From positions 62,001 through 126,000 of the forward strand of contig JASGKY010000024.1 in the NCBI GenBank assembly GCA_049840435.1: a stretch of 64,000 nucleotides of DNA. Direction: 5' to 3'. This document shows, in pieces, positions 37,047 through 45,358 of the stretch. The notes under the pieces were generated by a model that did no database searches, was not told the origin of the DNA, and worked only from the letters and a program-made list of their open reading frames with translations. A program made the position numbers and the translations under genes. This DNA is from JADLHS01 sp049840435 (GTDB lineage Bacteria > Verrucomicrobiota > Verrucomicrobiia > Limisphaerales > JADLHS01). Position 1 is the stretch's first letter, and every line of letters begins with the position of its first letter.

Positions 37047-38255
37047 TTAGCGCTGGGCCCGTTCAAAGCGCTCAATCATCTTGCGCATCTTGCGCAAGGC
37101 GATGTTTTGAATCTGCCGGACACGTTCACGGGTGACGCCGAATTTTTCGCCGACTTCTTCCAAGGTCTTTTCTGTGCCGCCGTCCAGGCCGAAGCGGTAA
37201 CGCAAGATGGTCGCTTCGCGCGTGTCGAGCTTCTTAACCATGTCTTCCAACATGCCGGTCACCGTCTTGTCTTCAAGTTGCTCGTACGGATCTTCGGCGT
37301 TCTCATCCTGCACAATCTCGGAGAAACTGTTTGAATCGTCATCGCCAATCGGGGCGTCGAGCGAAGTCGGGCGCACCGATGCCATGCGCATGGCGGCGAC
37401 GCGACCCGGCGTGGTTTGCAATTCTTCCGCCAATTCCTCGTCGGTGGGTTCGCGACCGAATTCTTCCTGCAGCTTCAGGGCGGTGCGGCGCATCTTGGAA
37501 ATCTTGTCCACCAGATGCACTGGGAGTCGGATGGTTTTAGATTGGTTGGCCAGCGCGCGTTTGATGGATTGCTTGATCCACCACGAACCGTAGGTGGAAA
37601 GCTTGCCACCCTTGGCGGGATCAAACCGTTCCACCGCCTTCATCAAACCGATGTTGCCTTCGCTGATCAGATCGAGCAGGGGGAGGCCGATGCCTTCGTA
37701 ATCGCGGGCGATCTTCACGACCAAGCGCAGGTTCGCTTTGATCATGTGTTCGCGGGCTTTCTTGTCACCCTTCTTGATGCGGTCAGCCAAGGCGATTTCT
37801 TCGGCTGGGGTAAGCAGTTTTACCGAGCCGATTTCTCGCAGATAAAGTTTCACCGCCGTGTCACCATCGTAACTGCCACGCGACTGCAATTCCAGCGGCG
37901 CCTCAGCTTCGGCCTTTTTGTAGAAGCCGGTATCAATCGTGATCTTGGCGGCTTCCGCCAGATCGCGTTTGAATTGTTCCGGGTCCACGCCGCCGCTGAC
38001 TTTGCGCATGATGGCGGTGTCAAATTCGTCGGCGACACGCTTTTTGAAACTGGTGTCACTCTCGCCAGTTTTCTTGGCCAGAAAAGATGTTTCCCCAGAT
38101 TTCTTTGCGAGGAAGGCGGTCTCCCCGGATTTTTTGGTGGCGAATGCAGTCTCGCCAGCTTTCTTGGCCTGGAATGACGTATCGGAGGATTTGCTGGTCC
38201 GCGGGGAGCGGGGAGCAGCTTTGGCGGCAGGGCGTTTTTGTTTTTTGGCCGACAT
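37047..38255 (-). CDS. rpoD: Sigma-70 family sigma factor, RpoD/SigA type, with repeat-bearing N-terminus
   Basis: 402 aa from ATG 38255 (MSAKKQKRPAAK). Regions 1.2-4.2 are complete: DTAVKLYLREIGSVKLLTPA (1.2), LRLVVKIARDYEGIGLPLLD, LISEGNIGLMKAVERFDPAK and STYGSWWIKQSIKRALANQS (2), a region 3, and TLEEVGEKFGVTRERVRQIQ (4.2). The acidic region 1.1 of E. coli RpoD is missing; instead the first ~75 residues are basic and carry four imperfect decapeptides. Whether this is the only primary sigma factor or a group 2 member cannot be decided here; I use the symbol cautiously. Same strand as upp upstream and apt downstream. Confidence 0.85.
   Translation of the reverse strand: MSAKKQKRPAAKAAPRSPRTSKSSDTSFQAKKAGETAFATKKSGETAFLAKKSGETSFLAKKTGESDTSFKKRVADEFDTAIMRKVSGGVDPEQFKRDLAEAAKITIDTGFYKKAEAEAPLELQSRGSYDGDTAVKLYLREIGSVKLLTPAEEIALADRIKKGDKKAREHMIKANLRLVVKIARDYEGIGLPLLDLISEGNIGLMKAVERFDPAKGGKLSTYGSWWIKQSIKRALANQSKTIRLPVHLVDKISKMRRTALKLQEEFGREPTDEELAEELQTTPGRVAAMRMASVRPTSLDAPIGDDDSNSFSEIVQDENAEDPYEQLEDKTVTGMLEDMVKKLDTREATILRYRFGLDGGTEKTLEEVGEKFGVTRERVRQIQNIALRKMRKMIERFERAQR
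38058..38168 (-). repeat. Four tandem ~30-bp repeats within the sigma factor gene
   Basis: The coding strand encodes residues 30-66 as four near-copies of a decapeptide: AKKAGETAFA, TKKSGETAFL, AKKSGETSFL, AKKTGESDTS. The reading frame is kept. Copies differ mostly at third and selected positions, so the expansion is not very recent. Confidence 0.85.
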
Positions 38256-38312
38256 CAGGGGAGAGACTTTAAGGACAGAACTGGGCGCGACAAGCAAATT
38301 ACTCCGACATTT

Positions 38313-38942
38313 TCAAACACCAAACAGCCGATCCCCGGCATCCCCCAAGCCGGGCAGAATGAAGCCGCGTTCGTTTAGTCCGGCGTCAATGGCCGCCGTG
38401 AAAATCTTCAGTCCGGGAAAATGCTTTTGCACGTTGCGCACGCCTTCGGGGGACGCCACCAGATTGACGAGGCGCACTTGTTTGAGCTGCGCCTTGTGTT
38501 CCAACAAGAGTTGCACGGCGGCCACGGTGCTGCCGCCCGTCGCCAGCATGGGGTCGATCAGGAGGACTTCGCTTTGGCGCAGGTCCTTCGGCAGACTTTT
38601 GTGATAGAACAATGCGGCGAGAGTGTCTTCCTGCCTTTTCAACCCGATGAATCCGACGCGGGCTTTGGGGATGAGTTGCAAAATGGAATCCAACATCCCT
38701 AGCCCAGCGCGCAACACCGGCACTAAAACCACTTCCCGTTTTAGTCGTTCGCCGGTGGTTTTGGCCAGTGGTGTCTGGACACGAATCGTCTCCGTAGCAA
38801 AGGTCCGCGTCGCTTCGTAAATCATCAGTGCGGCAACTTCGCTCAAGACGCGGCGGAACTCCTGCGGTTGCGTTTTCTCATCGCGCAACCGCGTGAGGTT
38901 GTGTTGCACCAAGGGGTGTTTGATGACGGTGACGCCCTTCAT
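38313..38942 (-). CDS. upp: Uracil phosphoribosyltransferase
   Basis: 209 aa from ATG 38942 (MKGVTVIKHPLVQHNL), one base after the sppA stop; the longer frame to 39074 lies inside sppA. Converts uracil and PRPP to UMP. Motifs: LTRLRDEKTQPQEFRRVL, VPVLRAGLGMLDSILQLIPK, LIDPMLATGGSTVAAVQLL (PRPP site), and the uracil-binding C-terminus FIVPGLGDAGDR-type (GFILPGLGDAGDRLFG). Coupled with sppA. Confidence 0.96.
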   Translation of the reverse strand: MKGVTVIKHPLVQHNLTRLRDEKTQPQEFRRVLSEVAALMIYEATRTFATETIRVQTPLAKTTGERLKREVVLVPVLRAGLGMLDSILQLIPKARVGFIGLKRQEDTLAALFYHKSLPKDLRQSEVLLIDPMLATGGSTVAAVQLLLEHKAQLKQVRLVNLVASPEGVRNVQKHFPGLKIFTAAIDAGLNERGFILPGLGDAGDRLFGV

Positions 38943-38943
38943 G

Positions 38944-40077
38944 TCAGTGCAGGTAGGTCGGAGCGATGAAATACATCCGGCCCGCTTCAAGCTTCGGGGC
39001 TTCGACCCCGAGATCCACTTTGACTTGTACGGCACGCGATTCGCTCTGCCCCCACAGTCCGAACAGATCCGCAAAATCTACCCGTTGGCGGTATTCCACC
39101 AGCGTCGCTGCGCCGCGGACGTTGCCCATTTTCTCCGCGCGGCTTACGGCGGCATCGAAATCACCAAGTTCGTCCACGAGGCCGATGTCTTTCGCTTCCT
39201 TGCCTGACAACACGCGGCCGTCAGCGTAGTCCTGCCAATTGCTTGTGAGCGCACGCACCTCGCTGTTTTCTTCGCGGGCGTTCTTGCGGCCATCAGCCAC
39301 CACCTGCTTGAACTTGCCATAAGTGTCGTCAATCAGCTTTTGCACCATGTCCCGTTCAGCTTGGGAAATCTCCGCGTCTTCACGATCGCCGCTGAGCATG
39401 TCTTTGAACTTCCCGCTCTTGAATACCATCGGTTTCAATCCAATCTTGTTCATCAGCCCGCGATAATTGTAGCCGTGCATAATCACGCCGATGCTGCCGG
39501 TGATGGTGAGTTCATTGGCCACGATCCAACTGCAGGGGGCGGAAACATAATAACCGCCGGATGCGGCGAGGCTGCCCATGGAGACGATGACGGGCTTGCC
39601 GGTGGATTTCTGAAAGCGCGTGATGTACTTGGCGATATCGTCTGACGCCAGCACTTCACCGCCGGGCGAATCGACGCGCAGCACGACTGCTTTTACATGG
39701 TCATCCTCCTTGGCGCGATCCAACTGCGCTTTGATAATTTCTACCATGTCGTAACCACCGCGGTCGCCAGTATGTGTGCTGATCACGCCTTCAATCGGCA
39801 CAACCGCAACCTTGTCCTTGCCGCCGTCTTGATAAGTCACTTCTTCCAGTCGCGGCCCGCTGCCGTGGCGGTGGTGGCCACTGACATTGGCCATGCCGCT
39901 GAACATGGATCCGAGGTTGAGCAGGACGCTGAAGCCGAGCGCTAGAAAAAGGCAGATGGAGAGAATAATCCAACCCCAACGCCGCGGCGGACGGGCGGGT
40001 GGGGGCGGTGTAATGATCGGCGGCGGTGGCTGAAATGCAGGAGGTGTGCCCGGCGCAGGCGTGGAGGTGTAATCCAT
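38944..40077 (-). CDS. sppA: Signal peptide peptidase SppA (S49), short form
   Basis: 377 aa. Proline-rich cytoplasmic N-terminus (FQPPPPIITPPPPARPP), one membrane helix (WGWIILSICLFLALGFSVLL, ~33-52), then a single S49 domain as in the Bacillus-type enzyme: VVLRVDSPGGEVLASDDI, nucleophile Ser in VSMGSLAASGGYYVSAP, and the downstream Lys in GLKPMVFKSGKFKDMLSGDR. Degrades cleaved signal peptides in the membrane. Transcribed into upp with one base between. Confidence 0.94.
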   Translation of the reverse strand: MDYTSTPAPGTPPAFQPPPPIITPPPPARPPRRWGWIILSICLFLALGFSVLLNLGSMFSGMANVSGHHRHGSGPRLEEVTYQDGGKDKVAVVPIEGVISTHTGDRGGYDMVEIIKAQLDRAKEDDHVKAVVLRVDSPGGEVLASDDIAKYITRFQKSTGKPVIVSMGSLAASGGYYVSAPCSWIVANELTITGSIGVIMHGYNYRGLMNKIGLKPMVFKSGKFKDMLSGDREDAEISQAERDMVQKLIDDTYGKFKQVVADGRKNAREENSEVRALTSNWQDYADGRVLSGKEAKDIGLVDELGDFDAAVSRAEKMGNVRGAATLVEYRQRVDFADLFGLWGQSESRAVQVKVDLGVEAPKLEAGRMYFIAPTYLH

Positions 40078-40135
40078 AATGCGCGCACCCTAGCCAATGA
40101 ACCCACCCCCGGCAAGCGGGATTCAACAATTGGGA

Positions 40136-40579
40136 CTACGGCTTGAAGAGACGATAAAACTTGGCTGGAACGACTGCCGGCACGACGACGGGGTTGGCGG
40201 CGCCACTAACAGAATTTGTCCAGTTGGCTGGAGTCAGACTCCACGTTTCTTGCAGGACAAATCCTGCGGTGTTTGGCTCCCAAGAAATGGTTGCCTGCCC
40301 TGATCCAGCTGCCGCAATCGTGAGCAGTGGTGCGCCGACGGTTTGAATCACGGTTGGCAATGGCCAGAAGCCGCCAGTAACCGAGTAAATACCGTTGGTC
40401 ATCGGGCTGCTGGCGTCTGGTTGGCCGATGGTGCCGCTGACTGAATACACGCCACCAGTGCTCGTGCCGCCGCCGCCGTCAACCGAGGCCCAGTTGATGG
40501 CGTAGGTCTGAGCCGGTCCTGAAGTCGAAAATCCTAGCAGCACGGCAAGCAAAGCGAGTTGGGCGATAAGTTTCTTCAT
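40136..40579 (-). CDS. Secreted hypothetical protein
   Basis: 147 aa. Signal peptide (LIAQLALLAVLLGFSTSGPA) then a mature part with TYAINWASVDGGGGTSTGG and VYSVSGTIGQPDASSPMTNG, text I associate with many small secreted proteins of Verrucomicrobiota and Lentisphaerota, and a C-terminal beta-rich stretch (ATISWEPNTAGFVLQETWSL, PAKFYRLFKP) shared in style with the long beta-helix and DUF11 proteins. No catalytic motif is evident. Function unknown. Confidence 0.7.
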   Translation of the reverse strand: MKKLIAQLALLAVLLGFSTSGPAQTYAINWASVDGGGGTSTGGVYSVSGTIGQPDASSPMTNGIYSVTGGFWPLPTVIQTVGAPLLTIAAAGSGQATISWEPNTAGFVLQETWSLTPANWTNSVSGAANPVVVPAVVPAKFYRLFKP

Positions 40580-40646
40580 ACGCGCGGTTTTCCCTTGGCC
40601 CTAAAATTACCAGTTTTCCCCGCGCCGCCAAGTGGTGTTTTCTGGA

Positions 40647-41407
40647 TTGGACGCCACCCCGGACCTCAGCCAACTTGTGCCGTTGCAAATATCCATTGTC
40701 ATTCCGGCCTTCAATGAGGAACGCTTGCTTGCCCAAACTTTGGCTGAGATCAACCGTGCCCGTCCGGCTTTGGCTGCCGCAGGGTGAACTCTGAACTGAT
40801 TGTTTGCGACAACAATTCGACGGATCGCACTGCGGAAATCGCTCGTGCTGCTGGTGCTGCGGTCGTGTTTGAGCCCATCAATCAAATCGGGCGCGCGCGC
40901 AATCGTGGCGCGGGTGAGGCTCAAGGCGATTGGCTGCTGTTCATTGACGCGGACTCGCATCCGAGTCCGGAACTCTTTGCGGACGTTGCCGCCGCGATTC
41001 AGTCCGGGCGCTATCTGGCTGGTGGCAGTGTCATCCGGTTGGCGGGGAATCATCGTGTCGCTCAATGGCTGACCTCGGCTTGGAATTGGGTCAGCCGTCA
41101 GCGTCGGTTGCTCGCGGGTTCGTTTATTTTTGTTGAAGCGGCGGCGTTCCGGGCAGTCGGTGGATTCAGTCCCGAGCTTTTTGCCGGAGAAGAGTTAGAG
41201 TTGAGCAAACGGCTCCAAGCGTTGGGCCTTAAAACCGGGCGCAAAATCGTGATCCTCCGCCAGCACCCCCTGTTGACTTCGGATCGTAAGATGAAGCTCT
41301 ATTCCGGGCGGGAGTTGTTGGGATTCATGCTCCGCGCGGCGCTACGGCCCAAACGGGTGATGCGGGATAAAGCCGCCTGCTATGCCTGGTATGACGGCCG
41401 GCGCTAG
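40647..41407 (+). pseudogene. Family 2 glycosyltransferase, one frameshift near the N-terminus
   Basis: The GT-A N-terminus ISIVIPAFNEERLLAQTLAE is read from about 40686 but that frame hits TGA at 40784-40786. The rest (ELIVCDNNSTDRTAEIARAA, DWLLFIDADSHPSPELF with the D-x-D metal site, SGRYLAGGSVIRL, GGFSPELFAGEELELSKRL) is in a frame opening at 40784. One missing G in the GGG run at 40782-40784 would restore a ~253-aa enzyme. Start is uncertain (TTG 40647 or GTG 40677). Adds sugar to an unknown acceptor; no membrane segment is clear. Next gene is HD phosphohydrolase on the same strand. Confidence 0.8.
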
Positions 41408-41492
41408 GCTGACTTCCAAGCGGCTTGACCCGACAAACTTCCGGCGCAATATCAGATGCACTTTGGCGGGTCATGGTTTAAGGTGTCGCCAC

Positions 41493-42347
41493 ATGTTCGC
41501 TCCCGTGGTCACAAAGGACCTCATTGCAGTCAGAACCGAAGTGCAAGCGGCTTACCTCGCCATGTTCCCTCGTGGTGATCATGATTTCGTCGCCCGGGTT
41601 TTTGGTTGGGCCGCCGATTGTTTTGCTGGGCGGTATGGGGACTTTCAGGCGGTGGACGCGAGGTATCATGATTTGGAGCACACGTTGCAAGGCACGCTTT
41701 GCATGGCGCGACTGTTGCGTTGCCGCCATGAAGCCGGGGCAGCGCCAAAACTTTCGCAACACCTCTTCGAGCTTGGCATCATCGGCATTCTTCTGCACGA
41801 CACCGGCTATCTGAAGCATCGCCATGACACGGCTGGCACCGGCGCGAAATACACCGCCACCCACGTGCTACGGAGTTTGGAATTTGCTCATCAGCTTCTT
41901 TCCACAAAGAAGTTTTCCGCCGCTGACATTCGCACCGTGCAGAACATGATCCGGTGCACGGGAATTGACGCTTTCCTAGAGAGTATTGCATTTGAGAGCG
42001 AAGCTGAACGTGTCGTTGGACATGCGCTGGGCACGGCGGATTTGCTCGGCCAGATGGCGGCAGAGGATTACGTGGAGAAACTCCCGGTGCTGTACGACGA
42101 ATTTCAGGAAGCCGCCCGGCATGACCGTGGGCACACTGATTTCATCACTAAGTTCGGCGGCGCGGCGGACCTGATCCAGCGCACGCCCGGATTCTGGCGC
42201 GATTACGTTCTGCCGAAACTCAACAAGGACTTCGGCGGCCTCTATCTTTTCCTGGGGCAACCGCAACCAGCCGGTCGGAACTGGTATCTCGACCGGATTG
42301 AAGCTAACATGGAAAAGCTCAAACTGGCACCGCTGGTGCGAGCGTAA
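41493..42347 (+). CDS. HD-domain protein, putative metal-dependent phosphohydrolase
   Basis: 284 aa from ATG 41493 (MFAPVVTKDLI). Metal-binding positions typical of HD domains: YHDLEHTLQGTLCMARLL (first His, ~residue 57) and ILLHDTGYLKHRHDTAGTGA (His-Asp pair, ~105), with a later D in GHALGTADLLGQMAAEDY. Homologues in cyanobacteria and verrucomicrobia are described only as HD-family; nucleotide or cyclic-nucleotide hydrolysis is likely but not shown. Ends 17 bases before the convergent peroxiredoxin stop. Confidence 0.85.
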   Translation: MFAPVVTKDLIAVRTEVQAAYLAMFPRGDHDFVARVFGWAADCFAGRYGDFQAVDARYHDLEHTLQGTLCMARLLRCRHEAGAAPKLSQHLFELGIIGILLHDTGYLKHRHDTAGTGAKYTATHVLRSLEFAHQLLSTKKFSAADIRTVQNMIRCTGIDAFLESIAFESEAERVVGHALGTADLLGQMAAEDYVEKLPVLYDEFQEAARHDRGHTDFITKFGGAADLIQRTPGFWRDYVLPKLNKDFGGLYLFLGQPQPAGRNWYLDRIEANMEKLKLAPLVRA

Positions 42348-42364
42348 TCACAGCGGGCGGCACA

Positions 42365-42907
42365 TCATTGCTTCATTTTCGCCACCGCGTCCTTCATCTC
42401 TGCAAGATGGGCCTCCGCTTGCGGGGAATCCGTGATGTGCAGAATCTTGCCGTCCTTGCCGATCAGAAAGCTCACGCGCCGGGCACGGGCTTTGTCCGGC
42501 ATTCGTACCCCGTAGGCGTCGGCGATTTTTCCTTCCGTGTCAGTGAGCAGGGGAAAGTTCAAGTTGTGCTTGGCGATGAAACCCTTGTGGCTCTCCGCAT
42601 TGTCAAAGCTGACGCCAACCACCTCCACGTCGCTCTTTTGCAGGTCGCCCATGCTGTCGCGCAGACCGCACGCTTCCTTGGTGCAACCGGGCGTTTCGTC
42701 CTTCGGATAGAAATACAGCAGGACGACCTTTTTGCCGGCGGCATTCTCGAGCTTCCATTCCTGACCGTCTTGATTCAGCCCAGTCACTTGTGGGGCGGTA
42801 TCACCCACCTTGAGTTTGAGGCTGTTGGTCTGAGCTTGGCTGTAGGCTAGGCCGGCCAGTAACACCCAGCAGGCAACAAAGGCGAGTTTGGCGGTAAAAG
42901 TCTTCAT
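42365..42907 (-). CDS. bcp: Exported thiol peroxidase (BCP/PrxQ-type peroxiredoxin)
   Basis: 180 aa. A signal peptide (LAFVACWVLLAGLAYSQA) precedes a PrxQ domain: LKVGDTAPQVTGLNQDGQEW, LLYFYPKDETPGCTKEACGL with peroxidatic Cys and resolving Cys five residues later, VVGVSFDNAESHKGFIAKHN, and FLIGKDGKILHI. Reduces hydroperoxides. BCP is usually cytoplasmic, so an exported version is a slight surprise, though seen in Verrucomicrobiota. Confidence 0.92.
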   Translation of the reverse strand: MKTFTAKLAFVACWVLLAGLAYSQAQTNSLKLKVGDTAPQVTGLNQDGQEWKLENAAGKKVVLLYFYPKDETPGCTKEACGLRDSMGDLQKSDVEVVGVSFDNAESHKGFIAKHNLNFPLLTDTEGKIADAYGVRMPDKARARRVSFLIGKDGKILHITDSPQAEAHLAEMKDAVAKMKQ

Positions 42908-43001
42908 GCGGGAACTCTAGGGCGGCGGTCTAACCTGACAAGTATGGATTGTGGAAAAATGATTTACTTCGGGCCGGAGCAAAAATATAGTGTCGCCGGT
43001 A

Positions 43002-43089
43002 GCCGATGTGGCGGAATTGGCAGACGCGCTAGACTCAAAATCTGGTACTACTTACGAGTGTGTGGGTTCGACCCCCTCCGTCGGCACCA
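43002..43089 (+). tRNA. tRNA-Leu (anticodon CAA)
   Basis: 88 bases with encoded CCA (43087-43089). Acceptor GCCGATG/CGTCGGC with one G-T pair; anticodon stem CTAGA/TCTGG and loop CTCAAAA giving anticodon CAA for TTG; long variable arm (TACTACTTACGAGTGTG) as expected of class II tRNA-Leu; T loop TTCGACC. Followed by a TPR protein gene at 43126. Confidence 0.94.
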
Positions 43090-43125
43090 TCTTCAAAACG
43101 TAATTTCCTCGGTTCGGAAAATGTT

Positions 43126-44478
43126 ATGAGCCTGTTCACCCTCACGCTGGCTTTGCTGCTCGTGGGTGCGTGCATTTATGTCGCGGGTTGGGGGGTATGG
43201 AAATGTGCGCCCGCAGATGGGCATGTTGCTGCGCTGCGGGCCGAGTGGCCGTGGTTGGTCAAGGGGTTGTTTGTTCCCTTCGTGCTTTGGGTGGTGATGA
43301 ACCTCGGCATTTCCGACGAACTGCAGCCGTTCATGCCGATCATTCAGGCTGTGCAGAACGCCGGTAAGCCTTGGTTTGCTGTTTTCCTGCGTGTTGCCAT
43401 GGGCGGCTTGCTGATCATTTCTTCCTGCTGGGCGGCAACGACACTGATCTGGCTGCTCCTGCGGGCGTATCGCGGGTTGGAAGCGGACTTGAAGTTCGAG
43501 TTTCGCGCGACGTGTTTCACCAGCGCGTTTTTGATGGGTATCCCAGCAGCGGTGTTGCTTTACCTTGGCGGTTGGACATTGCTCGGGTTGGTGGTCGTGC
43601 TGCTGTGCGCGCCGATGATTAGTTACGGCGCGCCGATTCTGCATCGCCCCAAGCGGCGACCCATGTATTCCCGCGCCGTGGCCCGGATGAAGTTGGGCAA
43701 TTACTCTGAGGCTGAACAGGAAATCTTGCGCCAGTTGGAAAAGGCCGAGGACGACTTCGATGGCTGGATGCTGCTTGCGGAATTGCACGCCACGCGTTTC
43801 AAGGAACTGGCGGAGGCGGAAAAAATCATCCTCGACCTTTGCGTTCATCCTGACACGACGCCAGGGCAGACATCGGTCGCGCTGCAAAAACTCGCCGACT
43901 GGCAGATCACCCTCGCGGCCGATCCCGAAGCGGCGGCGCGCACCTTGCAATTGATCTGCGATCGCCTGCCTGGGACGCATCTCGCCGCGATGGCCGCCGC
44001 GCGCAAGGCGCAGTTGCCCTCGAACCAGGCATATCACGAACTGCGCCATCCCAAGCCGATCCCGGTGCCGGTGCTGCCGAGCATCATGAATCCGGAATCA
44101 TCACTGCATGCCGACAAGCTGAAGTTGGACGACGCACTGGAGCAGGTGAATGAGCTCAGTGAAAAATTGACTAAGAATCCAGACAATATCTCTGACCGCG
44201 AACGCCTAGCCCGATTGCTGGCCGAGCCGTTGGGTAAGCCTGAACTTGCCATCGAACAACTCAGTCTGCTGTTGGAGCTGCACAATCAACCAGGCGTAAA
44301 GCGGGTGGAATGGATGACGTTGATTGCGGGCTGGCAGTTGCAATTGCAGCAAGATGAAGCCGCCGCTGGTGCGACGCTCGCGCAGATTATCACGGAGTTT
44401 CCCAACACCCCTCACGCCTTCACTGCGCAACGGCGACTGAGTTTGATGAAAGCGGAGGCTGCGGCCCGAAAACATTGA
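43126..44478 (+). CDS. Membrane protein with C-terminal TPR-like helical repeats
   Basis: 450 aa from ATG 43126 (MSLFTLTLALLLVG); the longer frame from 43060 would begin inside the tRNA. Four hydrophobic segments in the first ~205 residues (TLALLLVGACIYVAG, LFVPFVLWVVMNLGI, VAMGGLLIISSCWAATTLIW, VLLYLGGWTLLGLVVVLLC), then ~240 helical residues with TPR-like pairs (YSEAEQEILRQLEKAEDDFD, AEAEKIILDLCVHPDTTPGQ, ELAIEQLSLLLELHNQPGVK). No enzyme motif. It may scaffold a membrane complex; partner unknown. Tail-to-tail with the M48 gene, no spacing. Confidence 0.8.
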   Translation: MSLFTLTLALLLVGACIYVAGWGVWKCAPADGHVAALRAEWPWLVKGLFVPFVLWVVMNLGISDELQPFMPIIQAVQNAGKPWFAVFLRVAMGGLLIISSCWAATTLIWLLLRAYRGLEADLKFEFRATCFTSAFLMGIPAAVLLYLGGWTLLGLVVVLLCAPMISYGAPILHRPKRRPMYSRAVARMKLGNYSEAEQEILRQLEKAEDDFDGWMLLAELHATRFKELAEAEKIILDLCVHPDTTPGQTSVALQKLADWQITLAADPEAAARTLQLICDRLPGTHLAAMAAARKAQLPSNQAYHELRHPKPIPVPVLPSIMNPESSLHADKLKLDDALEQVNELSEKLTKNPDNISDRERLARLLAEPLGKPELAIEQLSLLLELHNQPGVKRVEWMTLIAGWQLQLQQDEAAAGATLAQIITEFPNTPHAFTAQRRLSLMKAEAAARKH

Positions 44479-45294
44479 TCAGCGCGGCTGACTTGCCTGC
44501 TGCTTGGCTTCGGGAATCCAGCCTTGCAGTTGTTTGACTCGCGTTTCATCCAGCGGATGCGTGCGCAAGAACCACGGCGTGCTGTCGCCTTGTTGTTTGT
44601 TGAACGCGCCGAAGCGTTGCCAGAATTCCACCGCCGCCTCTGGCGGATAACCCGCGCGGGCCATGTAAATCAAACCGATGTGGTCCGCCTCGGATTCCTG
44701 TGCGCGACTATGCGGCAACTCCGCGCCGAGTTGCGTTCCGTAACCGTAGGCCATCATCGCCGCGGCCTGCCATTTCGGATCGGTCTTTTGCAAACCTAGT
44801 CCGAGCAGGCTGCCGCCGCCTTGAATCACCATCGCCGTGCTCATCCGCTCGCCGCCATGTCGCGCAACCGCATGCGCGATCTCGTGTCCGAGCACCGTGG
44901 CGAGTCCTGCCTCATCCTTCGTGATGGGCAAAATGCCGGTATAGACGCCCACCTTACCGCCCGGCAGACAGAAGGCGTTTGCTTCTTTCGACTCAAACAC
45001 GACGAATTCCCATTTCGCATCCGGCATGTCTTTGCCCGCAACCGCCGCAATCCGTTTACCGACCCGATTGACCAGATCATTCGCCGCTGCGTCCTTGCTG
45101 ATCGGCGCCTGCTTCTTCATTTCCTCAAAGCTGGTTAGCCCGAGCTGCATCTCCTCGCCCGGCGACATCAGATTCAACTGCGATCGGCCAGTCACTGGTA
45201 CCGTGCCGCAGCCACTGAACATCCCGGTGAAAACAGCCGTGACAGCCAAGGCCGTAACCGCTTTGCTCGATAGGAATCGGGTTAAATGTTTCAT
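44479..45294 (-). CDS. M48 zinc metallopeptidase lipoprotein (BepA/LoiP-like)
   Basis: 271 aa from ATG 45294 (MKHLTRFLSSK). Lipobox MFSGC with Cys29 for lipid attachment, then the common VTGRSQLNLMSPGEEMQLG, zinc motif VLGHEIAHAVARHGGER (His137, Glu138, His141) and ESEADHIGLIYMARAGY with the third ligand Glu. EANAFCLPGGKVGVYTGIL and FLRTHPLDETRVKQLQ complete the M48B/YfgC-type signature. Works in outer-membrane protein quality control in relatives. Confidence 0.92.
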   Translation of the reverse strand: MKHLTRFLSSKAVTALAVTAVFTGMFSGCGTVPVTGRSQLNLMSPGEEMQLGLTSFEEMKKQAPISKDAAANDLVNRVGKRIAAVAGKDMPDAKWEFVVFESKEANAFCLPGGKVGVYTGILPITKDEAGLATVLGHEIAHAVARHGGERMSTAMVIQGGGSLLGLGLQKTDPKWQAAAMMAYGYGTQLGAELPHSRAQESEADHIGLIYMARAGYPPEAAVEFWQRFGAFNKQQGDSTPWFLRTHPLDETRVKQLQGWIPEAKQQASQPR

Positions 45295-45358
45295 GTCTCC
45301 CAGCGAAGCGGAAAGCGGGAAAATATTCAATCCCGAAAGTCGTCAATGCCGTTGCGCA

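Noticed and set aside
43060..43125. Upstream start of the TPR membrane protein
   Set aside because: It would lie within the tRNA-Leu gene.
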